From positions 61,191,627-61,255,626 of the forward strand of contig CP136061.1 of assembly GCA_032622095.1 (NCBI GenBank): DNA of 64,000 bases, read 5' to 3'. Numbering within the stretch: position 1 is the first letter of the stretch; each line of letters begins with the position of its first letter. The DNA is from Siphonodentalium dalli (Eukaryota > Mollusca > Scaphopoda > Gadilida > Siphonodentaliidae). The position numbers and the translations under genes were made by a program. Positions 10,001-22,588 of this stretch are shown here, one piece after another. The notes beneath the pieces are model-generated. The model had not been told where the DNA came from, made no database searches, and worked only from the letters and a program-made list of their open reading frames with translations.

Positions 10001-12235
10001 CAGATGGCGCTGTGTTCATACCAAGATTGTAAGGGTTTGCCATGGATGGTGCCGATGTCATATATAGGGAAGTCACTAGAAGGTCACCGCTAGTGGGTGT
10101 TCACATTATAATTTATATATATCTTTATTTCCTCGACCTCACACTTCGGTTTGAATTTTCTAACTGATACCCCATGCTTTTCAGTCGATCTGTTGGGAGA
10201 TCACACTGTGCATGATTGGAAACTTTCCAACTAATTTCCATTTCAGTCAAAAAAGTTTTGTTTAAAAATAACAATATTCACACTTTAATTACGTGACAAG
10301 ACACTAATCGCACCCACCCCTTAATCAGACTAAAACTTCCAGATGCGGTAATTCATTGAGTTGGAATTTTTCAACTGTTATCTTCGGCTTTCCATCTGTT
10401 GGAAATTTCAAACCAAACCCCCAAATATGATTGGAAACTTTCCATCTAATGGCCGATTCAGTACCAAAATTTAGCAATAATCAGGGGGAGGTCTGGAAAG
10501 AAATTGCACATATAGGCCCAAAAAGTTTTTTCCGACCCCGAGGGACCGACCCCGTTTTTGCAAAAAAAATATTGTTTTCCTCCAAAATTTGGGGACCTAC
10601 CCCCTTTCTCATGTTTTTTATCAAAATTTCAGATTATTTTTTTTGCCGTTCTTCAAAAACTGTGTTAACTACCTTACTAATTGGTAAACACAGATCAGAA
10701 AAACTAAAAAATAAACTGTATTTCCAGGTGTGTCCTTGTGTTTTCAGTATCTAACAACAATAATAAAGCATTGTGTAGGTTATATTTTATATGTCACAAA
10801 TCGCCCCAGACCCCCCATTATAGCCTTAATATATCGAGTGTGTTGTGTCTGACAGAGAACACTGGCCAGTGTAAATAGTGGTAAACAGGTCAGGGGTTCC
10901 ACAAGTATTTGTGCATGACCAAAGAACTCTTTAGTCTTATCCACCAGGGTGCATGGGGTGGGGGAGGGAATTGTTTTTTGTTAGGTATACACATATATAT
11001 ATGGTTATTATACCGCCCGATATTAGTCAGCGGTTATATAGTTGACATCTCGAGCCGGCCGTCCGTACAAACATTTTGCATTATAACTCAAGAGTCGGTT
11101 GTCATATTTTGATGCCCTATGGCATGGTGAAGGACCAGAAAGGGGGAACGAATATGCATAATATCACGGGTTGTGACCATCAATGCCTACCAGAGTCATG
11201 GGCCCTGTTCGACTTTATGAAATTCAGTCCGTACAAAGTTTTTGCAATATAAGTTAAAGTGTCGGTTGTCGAATTGTGATGTGGTTTGGTATGGTGATAG
11301 ATCAGAATGAAGAATTGAATGTCATTTCTCAATGCATCTGAATGCATCACATTAATATTTCAGTTCATCTATTTGTAAGTGATAACAGTATACAGTTAGT
11401 ATTTTAGTTTAGTCTTGTTGAGCAGTAAAGCTCCAAGGTCAAGTTCGGAAATTTAATGAGAATATATAGTGTCACCTTCAGTTGGGATTGTCTGAGCAGT
11501 AAACAGTATCCGTCATTCATCATAGCCAATTCAGTTTTATTTGGATAATTGTTGCAAATTAACATTACTTGCAATCATTCAATGTGAGAAATAACCAGAA
11601 GGAATGAATTTGATTACATGCCAGAACAAGACAGTATTTCAGACATTTGAAATTTATGAGATACCCTTTTCATTTTCATGTTATGCAACAACCAGGTTAA
11701 TGATATCTAGTCATCATTGAGTATCCACCATGTAGTATTCAATATGTGATACAGTTTTTTTGTTTTATTACTTTTATTCAAGTAATACAACTGGGTAATA
11801 TATTAATTTTGTTACTAAATATTTCTTCCGTTGATCATAAGTTTCCTGAACGCTATTACGGTGGTCCACTGTGAAGTGGTCCGGGATCCTGTGAAATCCA
11901 GAAAGTTGTTAAATCTGAGGCTAAAGAGTCACTATAGCTGCCTATATAGCCCCATACCAACAAGCATGGTACTAACATGCTTACAAACAACATTACATGG
12001 TCAGTACTTGTAAATTGTTTTAAAAAAACCCATTTTGGAAAACATTTACAAGCACAATTTTTTCAGCCTCTGGACCACCCACCCACCCCGACCCTATATA
12101 CGGAATTTTTTTGCAGACCCCCCCTCCCTGCAATAATCAGAAAAATATTCGACTGGTTACATGATTGAAACTAATGTTGCATCAGGCATGGTATTCCCAA
12201 CTGGCAAAAATTGGGGACGGGTGAATGACCACGCC
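10001..12235. other. Intergenic DNA, no gene recognised
   Basis: It contains TTGGAAACTTTCCA-type inverted motifs at about 10200-10450 (similar text near 32380-32500) and G/C-homopolymer repeat pieces at about 10530-10620 and 12050-12140. It also has a pair of related segments near 11040-11110 and 11220-11300 (CGTACAAAC/AAGTTTTTGCA...GTCGGTTGTC...GATG), which suggests an old local duplication. No credible coding. Confidence 0.3.
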
Positions 12236-12870
12236 CCTGGTTATAACACGTGCTGGTCGACAGCAGGCAAAATTGCCTCATATATATATTTACATACTAA
12301 GTGTGATTATCACTAAATCCAGCATTCTGATTGGTCGGCGTCCACGTGGCTAGTTGCAATTATTTCTCGGTGAACGCGCAACAGCTCATAACTGCAGCCT
12401 CATAATTACATCGACGCGTCATAGATTTTGGAAAGACGAACGCGTAATGTTTTGGGCGCATTTGGACTCGCGCAGGATAAATCATTGGGTTTCAATATAA
12501 AGAGAAATTGTTCTCTTGTTAATTTTTGCCAAAGGTGCTTTGGGATATTTTGGGCTGGTTTTGTCACGAAACACTTTTCGATTTAAGTACATTTATAAAA
12601 GTGGCTTTTTCGCTAAATGTATATAAATATAAGGATTAACTGTCATGTGGACTGTTTTATGGAGATGTAACCGTGAGGTAAGTGGTCATAACTTGTATGT
12701 AAAACCCTTAGGGTTTTACACAAGTTATGACCACTTACCTCACGGTTACATCTCCATAAAAAACAGTTCACATAACAGTTAATCCTTATATAAAATCGAC
12801 CATCTGACTTGGTAAAATTCAAATTGACTGAACGTACACTCAAACTATTTTCGAAAGACAGATTTGATCT
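12236..12870. repeat. Dispersed repeat split by a ~510-bp insertion that ends in a long palindrome
   Basis: The flanks match the uninterrupted copy at 9868-10000: TATAACACGTGCTGGTCGAC at 12242 and AAAATCGACCATCTGACTTG at about 12792. The inserted block (about 12281-12790) lies in the TATATA tract. Its last 165 bp (about 12628-12792) form a near-perfect palindrome. The insertion has no open frame of note. Confidence 0.6.
12628..12792. repeat. Long near-perfect palindrome (~80-bp arms)
   Basis: The left arm runs AAGGATTAACTGT...GGAGATGTAACCGTGAGGTA AGTGGTCATAACTTG. The right arm is its complement (CAAGTTATGACCACTTACCT...ACAGTTAATCCTT). The centre, at about 12709, is AAAACCCTTAGGGTTTT, so almost no loop remains. 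Only a handful of mismatches are visible. Confidence 0.85.
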
Positions 12871-14179
12871 TACGCACAAATTGTTAAAATGTCACATTTT
12901 ACAATTATTTTGTCGTCAAAAAGTCGCTTAATATATTACATTCCATTATGCTATGCGTAAATTGAATAATTTAATTCCCATGGTTTGGTTACGTTTTCAG
13001 TTACGATAGTCACGCACAACGTTTGGAGCGTCGACGATCTCAGCGCCGTCTGTCGTCATAATTAATAACAATGACAAACGCGTTAAAGGCCGACTTAATT
13101 TTGGAACCCCCAGATCACATTATATAAAATATATGCCATATTATATACCATTTGAAAGAGGAAGCTCCAAAACATTGTATTATCAACTTATCCGGTATAA
13201 CAAACTGTGAACGTGTTGTTCTGTTGAGGTACTGTCGTTTTGTTTCATCTGGATTGTACTGCAAAGTGTATTTTTTTTCAATGACAGGGGAACAACTCTA
13301 TGTCTTTGTCTGATTTATGTTGCATTTCGTGAGTGAGACGGGGGAAATGTTTCTATGATTTCAGCTGTTTTCTATTACTCTATGGGCACCTTCTGGGACA
13401 CAGACGTTCCAAAGTCTGATGAATTATAGTATTTTAATCATATTTTATGTCATAGATTGTTATTAAAACCCTATATCAAAGTAATAATCGGTGACTCGAA
13501 AATTAAATGGGCCTGGAGTCAAAAGTCTAGTATGACGTTTTAATTTTTATTTTATATTATTTTTTATTTAAATTTAGGTTTTCAGTTTGTAATTTCTAGC
13601 TCTTGTTTAATTTGTGCTATTTCTTAAAAAAGCTTATTATTCCTTACGTGTTACTTTGTTGTTTTGTGTTAGATAATTATATTATTTGATTGTTAAAAAG
13701 TGCATGTTGTTTGAATTAACCAGGATTTATAAATTAATAATAAAATAGCAAGTAAATTTAGGATATTGAGTTATATAAAAAGCGAAATATATAGGAATAA
13801 AATAGCAATATGAAACTTAACATTTGAATCAGTAAACTGTATAAGAATAAAATTGCAAGATAAACATTTAAATAATGAGTTAAGAATAATATAAAGCAAT
13901 TGACAATGATGTTGTAAATTGTGGTTATTCGAGTAGACTTATGAATGGTGTTCAAACATGTAACCCGCGCGTTGATATAACTGTTTCTGAATACGCCACA
14001 ATCAATATCTGAATAATCTGCGATACAAAAATGTGTGGTATATTTCGCGAATGTTAATTAAATTTTCATTTCAAATTTCTCTAACGTTAGAGTTACGAGT
14101 ACATTTCTGTTACATTGAGTATCGTATCACATGCATTCAAGGAATGTGTTGCAAATGGATTCGAATGTCTATTTGTACA
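12871..14179. other. Intergenic DNA, no gene recognised
   Basis: Very AT-rich. From about 13730 to 13900 an approximate repeat (AGGAATAAAATAGCAA, AAGAATAAAATTGCAAGATA) recurs. No credible coding. Confidence 0.3.
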
Positions 14180-14189
14180 GAGCTATGCT

Positions 14190-14440
14190 GTATGTGAGGG
14201 TGCGATGTATGTGATGGTGGGATGTATGTTAGGGTGGGATTCATATGAGGGTGGGATGTATGAGGGTATGATATATGTGAGGGTGGGGTGTATATCAGGG
14301 TGGGATGTATGTGAGGGTGGGATACGTGAGAGTGGGATGTATGTGAGGGTAGGATGTATGTGAGAGTGGGATATGTGTGAGGATGGGATGTATGTGAGGG
14401 TGGGATGTATGTGAGAGTGGGATGTATGTGATGATAATAA
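14190..14440 (+). repeat. G-rich minisatellite, unit GTGGGATGTATGTGAGG (~17 bp)
   Basis: Around fourteen imperfect copies of GGTGGGATGTATGTGA occur with variants (ATACGTGAGA, GTATATCAGG). The 82-codon frame across it (repeats of VGCM, GWDVCEGG) is a by-product of the repeat. Confidence 0.85.
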
Positions 14441-15712
14441 GTTAAATAAGGATACGTTGGAATGGCCTATTATTCATCTGGAGGGGCGATCAGGAAAAAA
14501 ATAAGCACAAAATTACGACAGTGTGGCAAAAATTTAATACACGTGCTGAATGTGTCATAGTCTTTGGTCGGAAATGTTCAGACTAACTTTGTTGAAGTTA
14601 TTATCTGAACATTTCCTAAGAGAACTACTCGTCAATGAGTATTTAGTAGAGATAGGGTTAAGATCAATACAAATGACCACGTGTATATTGATTGTATAAT
14701 TATATCATTACAATATGCTTATGTTATTCATATCTGTGTGTGTTATACATGTACATAGTTCATTGTAATTACAGTTCATATTATCAGATAACTCGATCGT
14801 ATTGTGATTTGTTTCGACTAATATGCTATTCATATTGTGTGTTTCGAACAACCCCTCTGATCGTATGCACAGTTTTCGACAGTTGCATATTTATTTCGTA
14901 AACTTCGCTGTATTTTAAGTTGAATATGTGTCGCTAAAATGCACATTCTGATTTGTCAAGTGTTGCTGACTAGTTTTCTCACAAGCATCGTCTGCTGAAG
15001 CGTGCACATTTTGAAGGGTACGTTGCTGTTGACAACGCGCGTCAAATACGTAACCACACAGTCAGGAGTCGCGTAATCGAGTTCAACCGAAAATTTGTTT
15101 TCTATCGATATTAGCAACCACCAAGGGTGCTTATACCTAAGGCATGTGAATGACGTCATATAATGTTTTCTATATCCATCAGTGATTTTTCAAGATCGCG
15201 GGTATAGATTTTGGAGAAATTGTCACGTGACCTCCGGTTAGCAACCGTGTGGAGATTGCAAAAAAACGTGGAATTGGAAATGAATCATCGCGATAAAAAT
15301 GAAAGTAACTACTTCACAACTTACGAAAAATTCACATGTGATTTAAGTCTATTAATTTCATTTAGACCAATTTCGTAGGTCAGCTTAATGAAAACGAAAA
15401 ATGAAGACGTCATGACACGGTTTCTGACGTCATTTTGGATTTGTGGGCCAGAATCCAGACAAAATTGAACAATCCACGACACGTCTTATCAAGTTGTCAT
15501 GTCGTCTCCGTCGTGACCACTGCGTGATGTTACATAAATTATTCTTAGCATTATGTCGCAGATAAAAGGCAAATTTGTGGAACAGCATGGTGTGTGGTTG
15601 CTCCACTACGTGTCACGTACGATTCATATTATTAACAGGAAGTTGCACGGGCCTGCTTTATGAGTAACCCCATGCATCATGGAACGTACCAAGATTTGAT
15701 CACCGAGAAAAG
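14441..15712. other. Intergenic DNA, no gene recognised
   Basis: No domain or repeat recognised apart from short AT-rich simple sequence. Open frames of 67-69 codons (14692-14901 plus, 14956-15159 minus) look like chance. Confidence 0.25.
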
Positions 15713-15772
15713 GATGTCTCATTATAGAGCATGTAATGCCGATATGTCTCATTATAGAGCATGTAATGCCGA
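15713..15772 (+). repeat. Two-copy 30-bp tandem duplication
   Basis: ATGTCTCATTATAGAGCATG TAATGCCGAT occurs twice in immediate succession, with no visible difference. A recent local duplication. Confidence 0.85.
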
Positions 15773-17270
15773 TATAAATGCTTTTCGTGTAGTTTCTAGT
15801 TAAATATTTGGTCGACTGAATTACGATGGAGATAAAATCGACCCTTTTACGTAGAACATTAAGGGCATTCGATTACAACATTTTGTGAATTCGCCGGAAA
15901 GCGGGATCGTTCCTTAACTGATTTCATGCTCGAATTCCAGAATATCGAACTCAACGGAGTACGTCTATTTCCTAAATAATTGGTACTCAAATGAATTTAT
16001 AATATTACATTTAACTTTTAAGATTTTAGTTGAATCTAATTTAAGCGTAATGAAAAGACACCTCAAGAGAGCTTCGGTTGATATTTAACTTGAAAAGCAT
16101 ATATATTATAAGTTACATGTCCTAAATCAGGCAATTTAAACCCATGGATAGGGCGCAAATAAAAGCTTACAAAGATTGTTGTTTGGTTTTCTTGAAACGG
16201 GACGCAGTGGTTAACTTAAAGACACTCCAAGCCAAGGACCCCTTACAGCGTCCTGCTAACAGGCCATCCTACAAATGGTTGCCCAATCTTAAATAGGTGT
16301 AGAGCTGTTAAATATAAATGGCCTGGTGTGACAAGATCACCTTAATTATACCGCCGTAACGATTTATCGGGGGGGGGGGGGGTACATACATGTAGGAGTC
16401 AGCTTGTCTGTCCGCCCGTCCGTCCGTCTATAGACGCAACATTGTCCGAGATTTTATTCCTACAGATTTCGATTAATTTTTTTAAATCTTGGCACAGCTA
16501 TTTAGTACCATTGGAACATCTGCACCTGTGATTGTGAGGTATGTCCGATATTTTTTTTTGAGTTATCCCCTTTTTCGACTTATAAAATGTTCTCAAGATG
16601 CATAATTTTGTCCAAGCCTGTATCCACACATTTTTCAGTCAATGTGTTAGAAACTTTGCACAGATATTTATTATGATTGGAACAGGTGCACCTGTGGTTA
16701 TGAGGTCAATCCAAAAATAGTCCCATTGAGACAGCCAACTCTAGTTTCTCAATTATTATTCCCATTGGTACATGATGCTCAGCATACTGCATCCATGTCG
16801 TTATCAATTTCCGACGATAATAGTAAATACACTAATTTCGTTAAACATTTATGTCGAATGACATCTCATTTTGTTTTAATTTTTGAAGATATTTTCATTT
16901 ATTAAATATTTCCTCTTGTTCTTTAAAGAGAAACATGTATGCTGAAAGATTTTGATGTGTTGACTGTCAGTATATTGTTGGTCAATATTAGTATAAATCA
17001 TCATTATGGATTTTAAACAAAATGGATTGTTTTTGTTTTGTTTTTTGTTTTGGTGATATGCCTTTTCGTGTGAGAGTCTGTGACAATGTATACACTCAAA
17101 TAACAAACGTTTGGGTATTCTACTCTGAAAAAGTATTATCGATCCAATCCTTTTTATGTAGAAACGCAATCGTTGTTGTTTCTCACACACCAATCACACG
17201 GTGGGAAATAACGTGGTTTGGAGGTTGTGCAGACGCACAAAAACATAATATATAGTATACATACATCGTA
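15773..17270. other. Intergenic DNA with a CCGTCCGTCC-type dispersed repeat
   Basis: From about 16365 to 16745 a poly-G tract, then GTCCGCCCGTCCGTCCGTC, is followed by two related halves (GGCACAGCTATTTAGTACCA TTGGAACA... and GCACAGATATTTATTATGAT TGGAACA...), each ending in CACCTGTG(A/G)TT(A/G)TGAGGT. I know such text as an abundant dispersed repeat in mollusc genomes. No gene. Confidence 0.4.
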
Positions 17271-17280
17271 GCGTCCTTCT

Positions 17281-17771
17281 GAGTAGTCTGATTTCGTTCA
17301 AACGACAGCTTCATAAAAACCATGTTAAAGATCTTCGAGTCAGTATGCTTGATAGCGCTTCTAAATCAGGCAAAAACAAACTAATGGCGGTTCAAACGAC
17401 ATTTTGAGTTAGAACCTTACTACTGACCGTATAATGTTTACGCGACTGAGAATAAGTAATCATTCTCTTGCTATTGAAAGGGTAGACATACGCAACCGAA
17501 CAAGACATCTTTACCATTACGGCTGTGTGTCTTCTGTGAAGACAAGATCGTCGAAGACGAAAGACACTTCTTAATTGACTGCCCCCGTTATTCCACCAAC
17601 GTAGTGAATTACTAAAACTAATGGAGGGAAGTTTTATTAATTTTCGACTGATGAGTAGATGGGACCAACTGAAGCATATATTAGATAATGACCTTACACA
17701 ACATTGCGCGACAATTTACAACGTAGTCAGGAGGTTTTTTGAGTGCAGATTGAACAATACATAAACATTAT
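17281..17771 (+). pseudogene. LINE (non-LTR retrotransposon) ORF2 C-terminal remnant
   Basis: In one frame from about 17439 the sequence reads FTRLRISNHSLAIE, the conserved [KR]LRxSxHxLxIExG segment downstream of LINE reverse transcriptases. After a frameshift it reads LCVFCEDKIVEDERHFLIDC, the C-terminal zinc knuckle CxxC...HxxxxC. The tail WDQLKHILDNDL...VVRRFFECRLNN follows and then stops. The RT domain itself is missing and frames are broken, so this is a dead 5'-truncated copy. Its 3' UTR seems to resume at 22061 after a 4.3-kb insertion. Confidence 0.75.
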
Positions 17772-18040
17772 AGTCCAGGAGATCGGGAGGTAGTGTTGCT
17801 CATATTGACGGACAAGCTGCGACCATGTTATTTTTAATGTTTTAGGTATGGTAATGAAGAAATATCATGATAGCAAGAACAAATTTGTAGCCTTCTTTGT
17901 TTTTTTTTCGATTTTTTGGACATTTTTGGACATTTTAAGCCCAAAATTTTCATTTTTTTTTCAATGTGTAAAGATTTCATTTTAGTATGATTTTGGTGAA
18001 TATGTTGAATAGTAATTGTGTTAATAATGTTAAATTACTA

Positions 18041-18571
18041 ATTGTGCTAAAAAAATTGAAGAATTTAAATGTTTTTTTTCTCAATTTTTTACCATTTGTT
18101 TTACTTTTTTACGCAAAATCGTCCAAATTTCAACCATTTTATCTTAGTATGATTTTAAGGTTAAATTCACCATAATTATTTTAATATTGTTAAATAATTA
18201 ACAACTTGGCTTCTACAATTGTGCTAAAAAAATTGAAGAATTTAAATGTTTTTTTTTCAATTTTTTACCATTTGTTTTACTTTTTTACGCAAAATCGTCC
18301 AAATTTCAACCATTTTATCTTAGTATGATTTTAAGGTTAAATTCACCATAATTATTTTAATATTGTTAAATAATTAACAACTTGGCTTCTACAATTGTGC
18401 TAAAAAAATTGAAGAATTTAAATGTTTTTTTTTCAATTTTTTACCATTTGTTTTACTTTTTTACGCAAAATCGTCCAAATTTCAACCATTTTATCTTAGT
18501 ATGATTTTAAGGTTAAATTCACCATAATTATTTTAATATTGTTAAATAATTAACAACTTGGCTTCTACAAT
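18041..18571 (+). repeat. Three-copy tandem array, unit 176-177 bp
   Basis: Units start at 18041, 18218 and 18394 with ATTGTGCTAAAAAAATTGAA and contain TACCATTTGTTTTACTTTTT and ATTAACAACTTGGCTTCTAC. Copies 2 and 3 are nearly identical. The first differs slightly near its start. Non-coding, very AT-rich. Confidence 0.9.
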
Positions 18572-19790
18572 GTTTTTAAATGGATTTAAGAAGGTTTCTA
18601 CTTGTTTTCTAAGTTGAGGGGGGTCTAATTCAAATCCAATTAAACATTGTACTGTTCAAAATTAGATACATTGTACTCTTCAAAATTAGATAAATTCCTT
18701 AAGGCGTATGGAAGATATACGTAACTAGTTTTCAAAACGTATACATATGCCTTTCTATCCTGTGCGTTATGCACGCGAGTCGGATTTTACAAATTAAATT
18801 ATGATGAAAAACCCTGAATTTTGGGTGTGGTCACATTTGTGGTCATAATATTACGATTAGAGAGTGGGTGGACATGGGGCATGCGACACTGTGCAGTATA
18901 TATGTATATAACAAGCATGGCATGGGACATTAGTATCTTTCTACTAAACTGTGCTTCCAGAGTTATCAGGAATCGAGTATCGGTGTTATTTCTTACCCCC
19001 CAAAAATGGTCAATTTTAAAACGGGGTATGTGGGTCAAAGGACCACTGGGAGATAATAGGATGTCCAATGACTCCTATATTTCTATCGTATCACAGTAAA
19101 CTTTTTTTGTAAAATTGGCGCGGTTTACACGATCAAAGTTCGATTTTCTTTACAATTATATGTTACAAGCAACTAATTATATAGAGTTACGCTTCTTGAA
19201 ACTCGAGTCAGCATAACAACACAATCTGGCTGCTGATTGGTTGATTATCATTGAGGGAAATATCCCTAATCGGGAACAGAAAATCATAGCCTACACGTAA
19301 ATATGGCGATCGTGTATGTTTAGATGTCCAGGAAGAGTCTGGTGGTGTCCAAAAGTTACGGAAGGGGTCTGGATATGTTTATGCTGCTGATTTTTGTGCA
19401 GTAAATGGGGTAGTTGTGGAAATGCAAGATTATCGTTTGAAAAACATAACGAAAGGGGCGCATTTGTTGTAACACACTTGTGCAGCGGTTGACGTTCTAT
19501 GGGAAAATTGACCACTTGAAGTTCAAATAGGCTTAACCCATAGCCGGCGGGACATTTAGTTAACACTGTCGCCTATGGAAAATAATTAGGTGTTTGAAAC
19601 CTATACATGTAAATACGAAGCTTCGATACATTAATTATTAATCATATATTACTATATTTAAATCATATTTATGCATACAGTCTGCGTCGAAACAAAAACA
19701 TGAATGTACCGATTATTCGTGACATTCAAGTTAAATGTTCAAAAATAGAAAATTATACTGTGACTGGTTCATTCAATCAAGGTGTATCTT
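18572..19790. other. Interior of the inverted-repeat element, no gene recognised
   Basis: Two overlapping frames of about 90 codons on opposite strands (18799-19099), and one of 91 codons (19291-19566 minus), show no domain. GTACTGTTCAAAATTAGATA CATTGTACTCTTCAAAATTA is a short local duplication at about 18648-18690. Confidence 0.3.
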
Positions 19791-20870
19791 TATTAATAAC
19801 AGTATACAGTACTATCAAAATCAGAAGAAACATGTGACCCTGGGTACTTATCTCCTAGAGCTGTGGCAAAAAAAATATATAGCAATGCATTCTTAAACCC
19901 AAACCTGTGGCGGTTTTTCATCCAATGCACCGAAGCTTCGTGCCATGTACCGAAGCTTCGTGGCGTGTCAGAACTCCAGGAATATACCACATAGGACACC
20001 ATGTGGTACCGGTAATAAACGTTGAATGGTCACCAGAAACCCGGATATTAATAATTTCAGATCATAATTAGCATCGCATTATATATTAACCCATCGAGGA
20101 ATATGTCATGACACACTATATTACACCTACTATATAACTGCTCCCTCCCTGACACAAGGCTACATATAAGAAGTATATCGATGTCTACTTAATAAGAGTA
20201 TACAGTTCCGTCAAAATCTGGCGAAAATGTGACCTCGCATCGTTAACCCCAATCTGTGGCGATTTTTCATCCAATTTACCGAAGCTTCGTGACACGTACC
20301 GTCAAATGGCATCAAACGTTGAATGGTCACCATAAACTTCGATATCAGTCATTTCAGATCGTAACTATCATGGAATTATATATTAACCCATGGTGTAATT
20401 ATGTCAAAATGACACACTATATTACATCCACCCTATATAACTGCTTCCTCCCCGACACAGTGCTACATACAAGAAGTTTATCCATGTCTACTTAATGAGA
20501 GCATATAGTTCTGTCGAAATCTGGCGAAAAATGTGACCTTGCATCATTAACCCCAAATCTGTGGCGGTTTTTCATCCTATGTACCGAAGCTTTGTGACAT
20601 GTACCGAAGCTTGGTGACGTGTCAGAACTTCTAAAATATACACCATCGGGACATCAAATGGTATCAAACGTTGAATGGTCACCAGAAATCTCGATATTAG
20701 TCATTTCAAACCATAATTAGCAAAGCATTATATTTTAACCCATAGAGAAATATGTCAAAATGACACACTACATTACACCCACCCCCATATAACTGGCTGC
20801 ATATAAAAAGTTTATCCATGTCTACTTAATGAGAGTATACAGTTCTGTCAAAATCGGGCGAACAATTTGG
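19791..20870 (+). repeat. Diverged tandem repeat, units ~300-400 bp
   Basis: The phrase (T)TAAT(A)AGAG(T)ATACAGTTCTGTCAAAATC occurs near 19791, 20189, 20492 and 20825. It is followed by AATCTGTGGCGGTTTTTCAT CC and ACCGAAGCTTCGTG and, further on, AACGTTGAATGGTCACCAGA and GACACACTATATTACA. Unit lengths differ through indels. Non-coding. Confidence 0.8.
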
Positions 20871-21849
20871 TCTATAAATCCTGTAGTGTGACACGTTTAA
20901 TATAGACCAAAACAATAAACACCTTTCAACCCCAAGATAGTTACATTTTAATTGAAAAAATGGTCCAAACATGAAAAGTTAATTTTTGCCGACATTTAAG
21001 TCAAGTATTTGAGAGAAAAGTCCAATATTTTTGGTGATGTCAGTGGTGACAATAGTAACAATTAACCATGGTACATCAGACATGTTAGTATTCAATGTAT
21101 AGAAGGCAGAATAGCCAATTTTGTACATCATCCACAACTTGTAATCGATTGCAGGACACGCTGGGGCAATATTTACCATTTTCCATATTTTGGCAGCCAT
21201 TTTGAGCCAAAGTAAGAATTTTGGTTCCAGTGATTTGGAATATTTATAGGTATAATCATATGCATCACTTACATTACAAAGTTCTGTTCATTTCTTGTTA
21301 AAATATAACTTTAATCCCAATTGTGATTTTTTTGGTGAAATTTTATACTGCTTTCTGTAAATTCGAATTTTTGAGGGAACGGAAGGGGCTATGACCCCAA
21401 AAAGTGCATATTTAATTGCCTCAATGATCAGTTAATATACAAAATAAAGTCGCATTACTCAACCAGTTCCAAACGGCATGAATCGATCTAGAAGATATTT
21501 GTAAAAAAAGTCACATTTTCAACTTCCGGCGGCCATTTTGGTGGCCATCTTGGATGGTGAGTTTCAATTTTGCCCCAAAAAAGTGACATTATGTCTTAGC
21601 TTCACGAAAATATATACATTTGTATACATTTTACAAGATTTTCACCGCTATAATTTGCGTAAAACTGACTTAGGGTCTGGTCTGAAAAACGGCGGCCATG
21701 ATGGACGCCATTTTGTCTGGAGTCTATACGGCCACTTTTTTTCTTGTTAACATTGCTTAAAAGTTGAAGGACATAATAAGGAACAAAAATTAGTTGGGAG
21801 AAGTTAAGTCCCAGGGGGTGCAAGGGTATCCATATTAGCTCCCGGACTA
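20871..21849. repeat. Dispersed repeat shared (inverted) with 59249-59600
   Basis: From about 21510 to 21849 the sequence (GGCGGCCATTTTGGTGGCCA, TATACATTTGTATACATTTT ACAAGATTTTC, ending TTAGCTCCCGGACT) is the reverse complement of 59249-59600. Both copies terminate at AGTCCGGGAGCTAATA, which resembles the AGTCCAGGAG end of the surrounding 4.3-kb element, so the two may be one family. Upstream of 21510 nothing is recognised. Confidence 0.55.
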
Positions 21850-22060
21850 GTAGTACTATGACGTCGCCGGAAAATTCTTTCATTTTCGGTCGTCGGGTAG
21901 GTCAATAAAAACACGTTTTTCGCCAATTAAGCTACAAATTCACCACTGCTATCATAGATTTTCGTAATCTACATATATTTTACTACAAAATTAGACCGGA
22001 TAGCACTTGTCCGTCAAAATGAGCAACATTTGTTATTTCTTGGGGTCGATCTCCTGGACT

Positions 22061-22215
22061 ATTATTATATAATGCATATTAAGTTACATGCTGACTGAGT
22101 GATGTTATTATTATTCATGTTATGTGTGTTCGTGTATCACATTAATATTATATCTATGTATGGCAACCTGTCCCAACCCAGGGACGTATTTTGCTTAATA
22201 AATTATATTCTATTA
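22061..22215 (+). mobile_element. Probable LINE 3' UTR and tail
   Basis: ATGTATGGCAACCTGTCCCA ACCCAGGGACGTATTTTGCT TAATAAATTATATTC, followed by repeats of TATTATATTC, looks like the 3' end of a non-LTR retrotransposon with a short repeated tail. It directly follows the 4.3-kb inverted-repeat element and probably belongs to the LINE ORF remnant at 17281-17771. Confidence 0.5.
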
Positions 22216-22588
22216 TATTCTAATATATATATGAGGAACTGACACAAAATATAGCATTTTTACCATTACGAGCACATGCTAGTTATGTTTTAAAACCAGT
22301 TGATAACTTATTTGTTCAGAAATACTTTTCAACAACAGTCTGACCAAAGTTGCTATATAACTGTGAGTTTGGACACAAATGAGGTATCAGCTTGTTTGAA
22401 AAATAGTATAGCATATGCTCGTAGCTGCCAAAATACTATGTAATATATCATTATCCTATAGTTTATCACCCTTTCCTCGTTTCTGGCCGCGTTTGCGATC
22501 GCCTCGGCCATTTTGAATGCGTGATACTCATCAACTTGAAACCATATGATTCCCCAGCAGCATGCATGTGTTTACATTGGTGGCTTAA

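Larger units (their letters stand above)
17772..22060. mobile_element. 4.3-kb element with ~130-bp imperfect terminal inverted repeats, inserted in a LINE
   Basis: The left end, AGTCCAGGAGATCG from 17772, is repeated inverted as CGATCTCCTGGACT ending at 22060. The similarity continues inward: TGACGGACAAG... against ...CTTGTCCGTCAA, and CTATGATAGC/TGATAGCA plus AATTTGTAGC further in. ATTAT occurs directly outside each end (17767-17771 and 22061-22065) as a possible 5-bp target duplication. The interior is satellite-like (18041-18571, 19791-20870) and has no recognisable transposase. The superfamily is unknown. Confidence 0.55.

Noticed and set aside
14115-14363. 82-codon frame with VGCM/GWD repeats
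   Set aside because: It is a translation of the 17-bp minisatellite.
18041-18571. CRISPR-like repeat array
   Set aside because: Units of 176 bp stand head to tail without unique spacers, in an animal genome. The same holds for the 485-bp, 1353-bp and 147-bp arrays.
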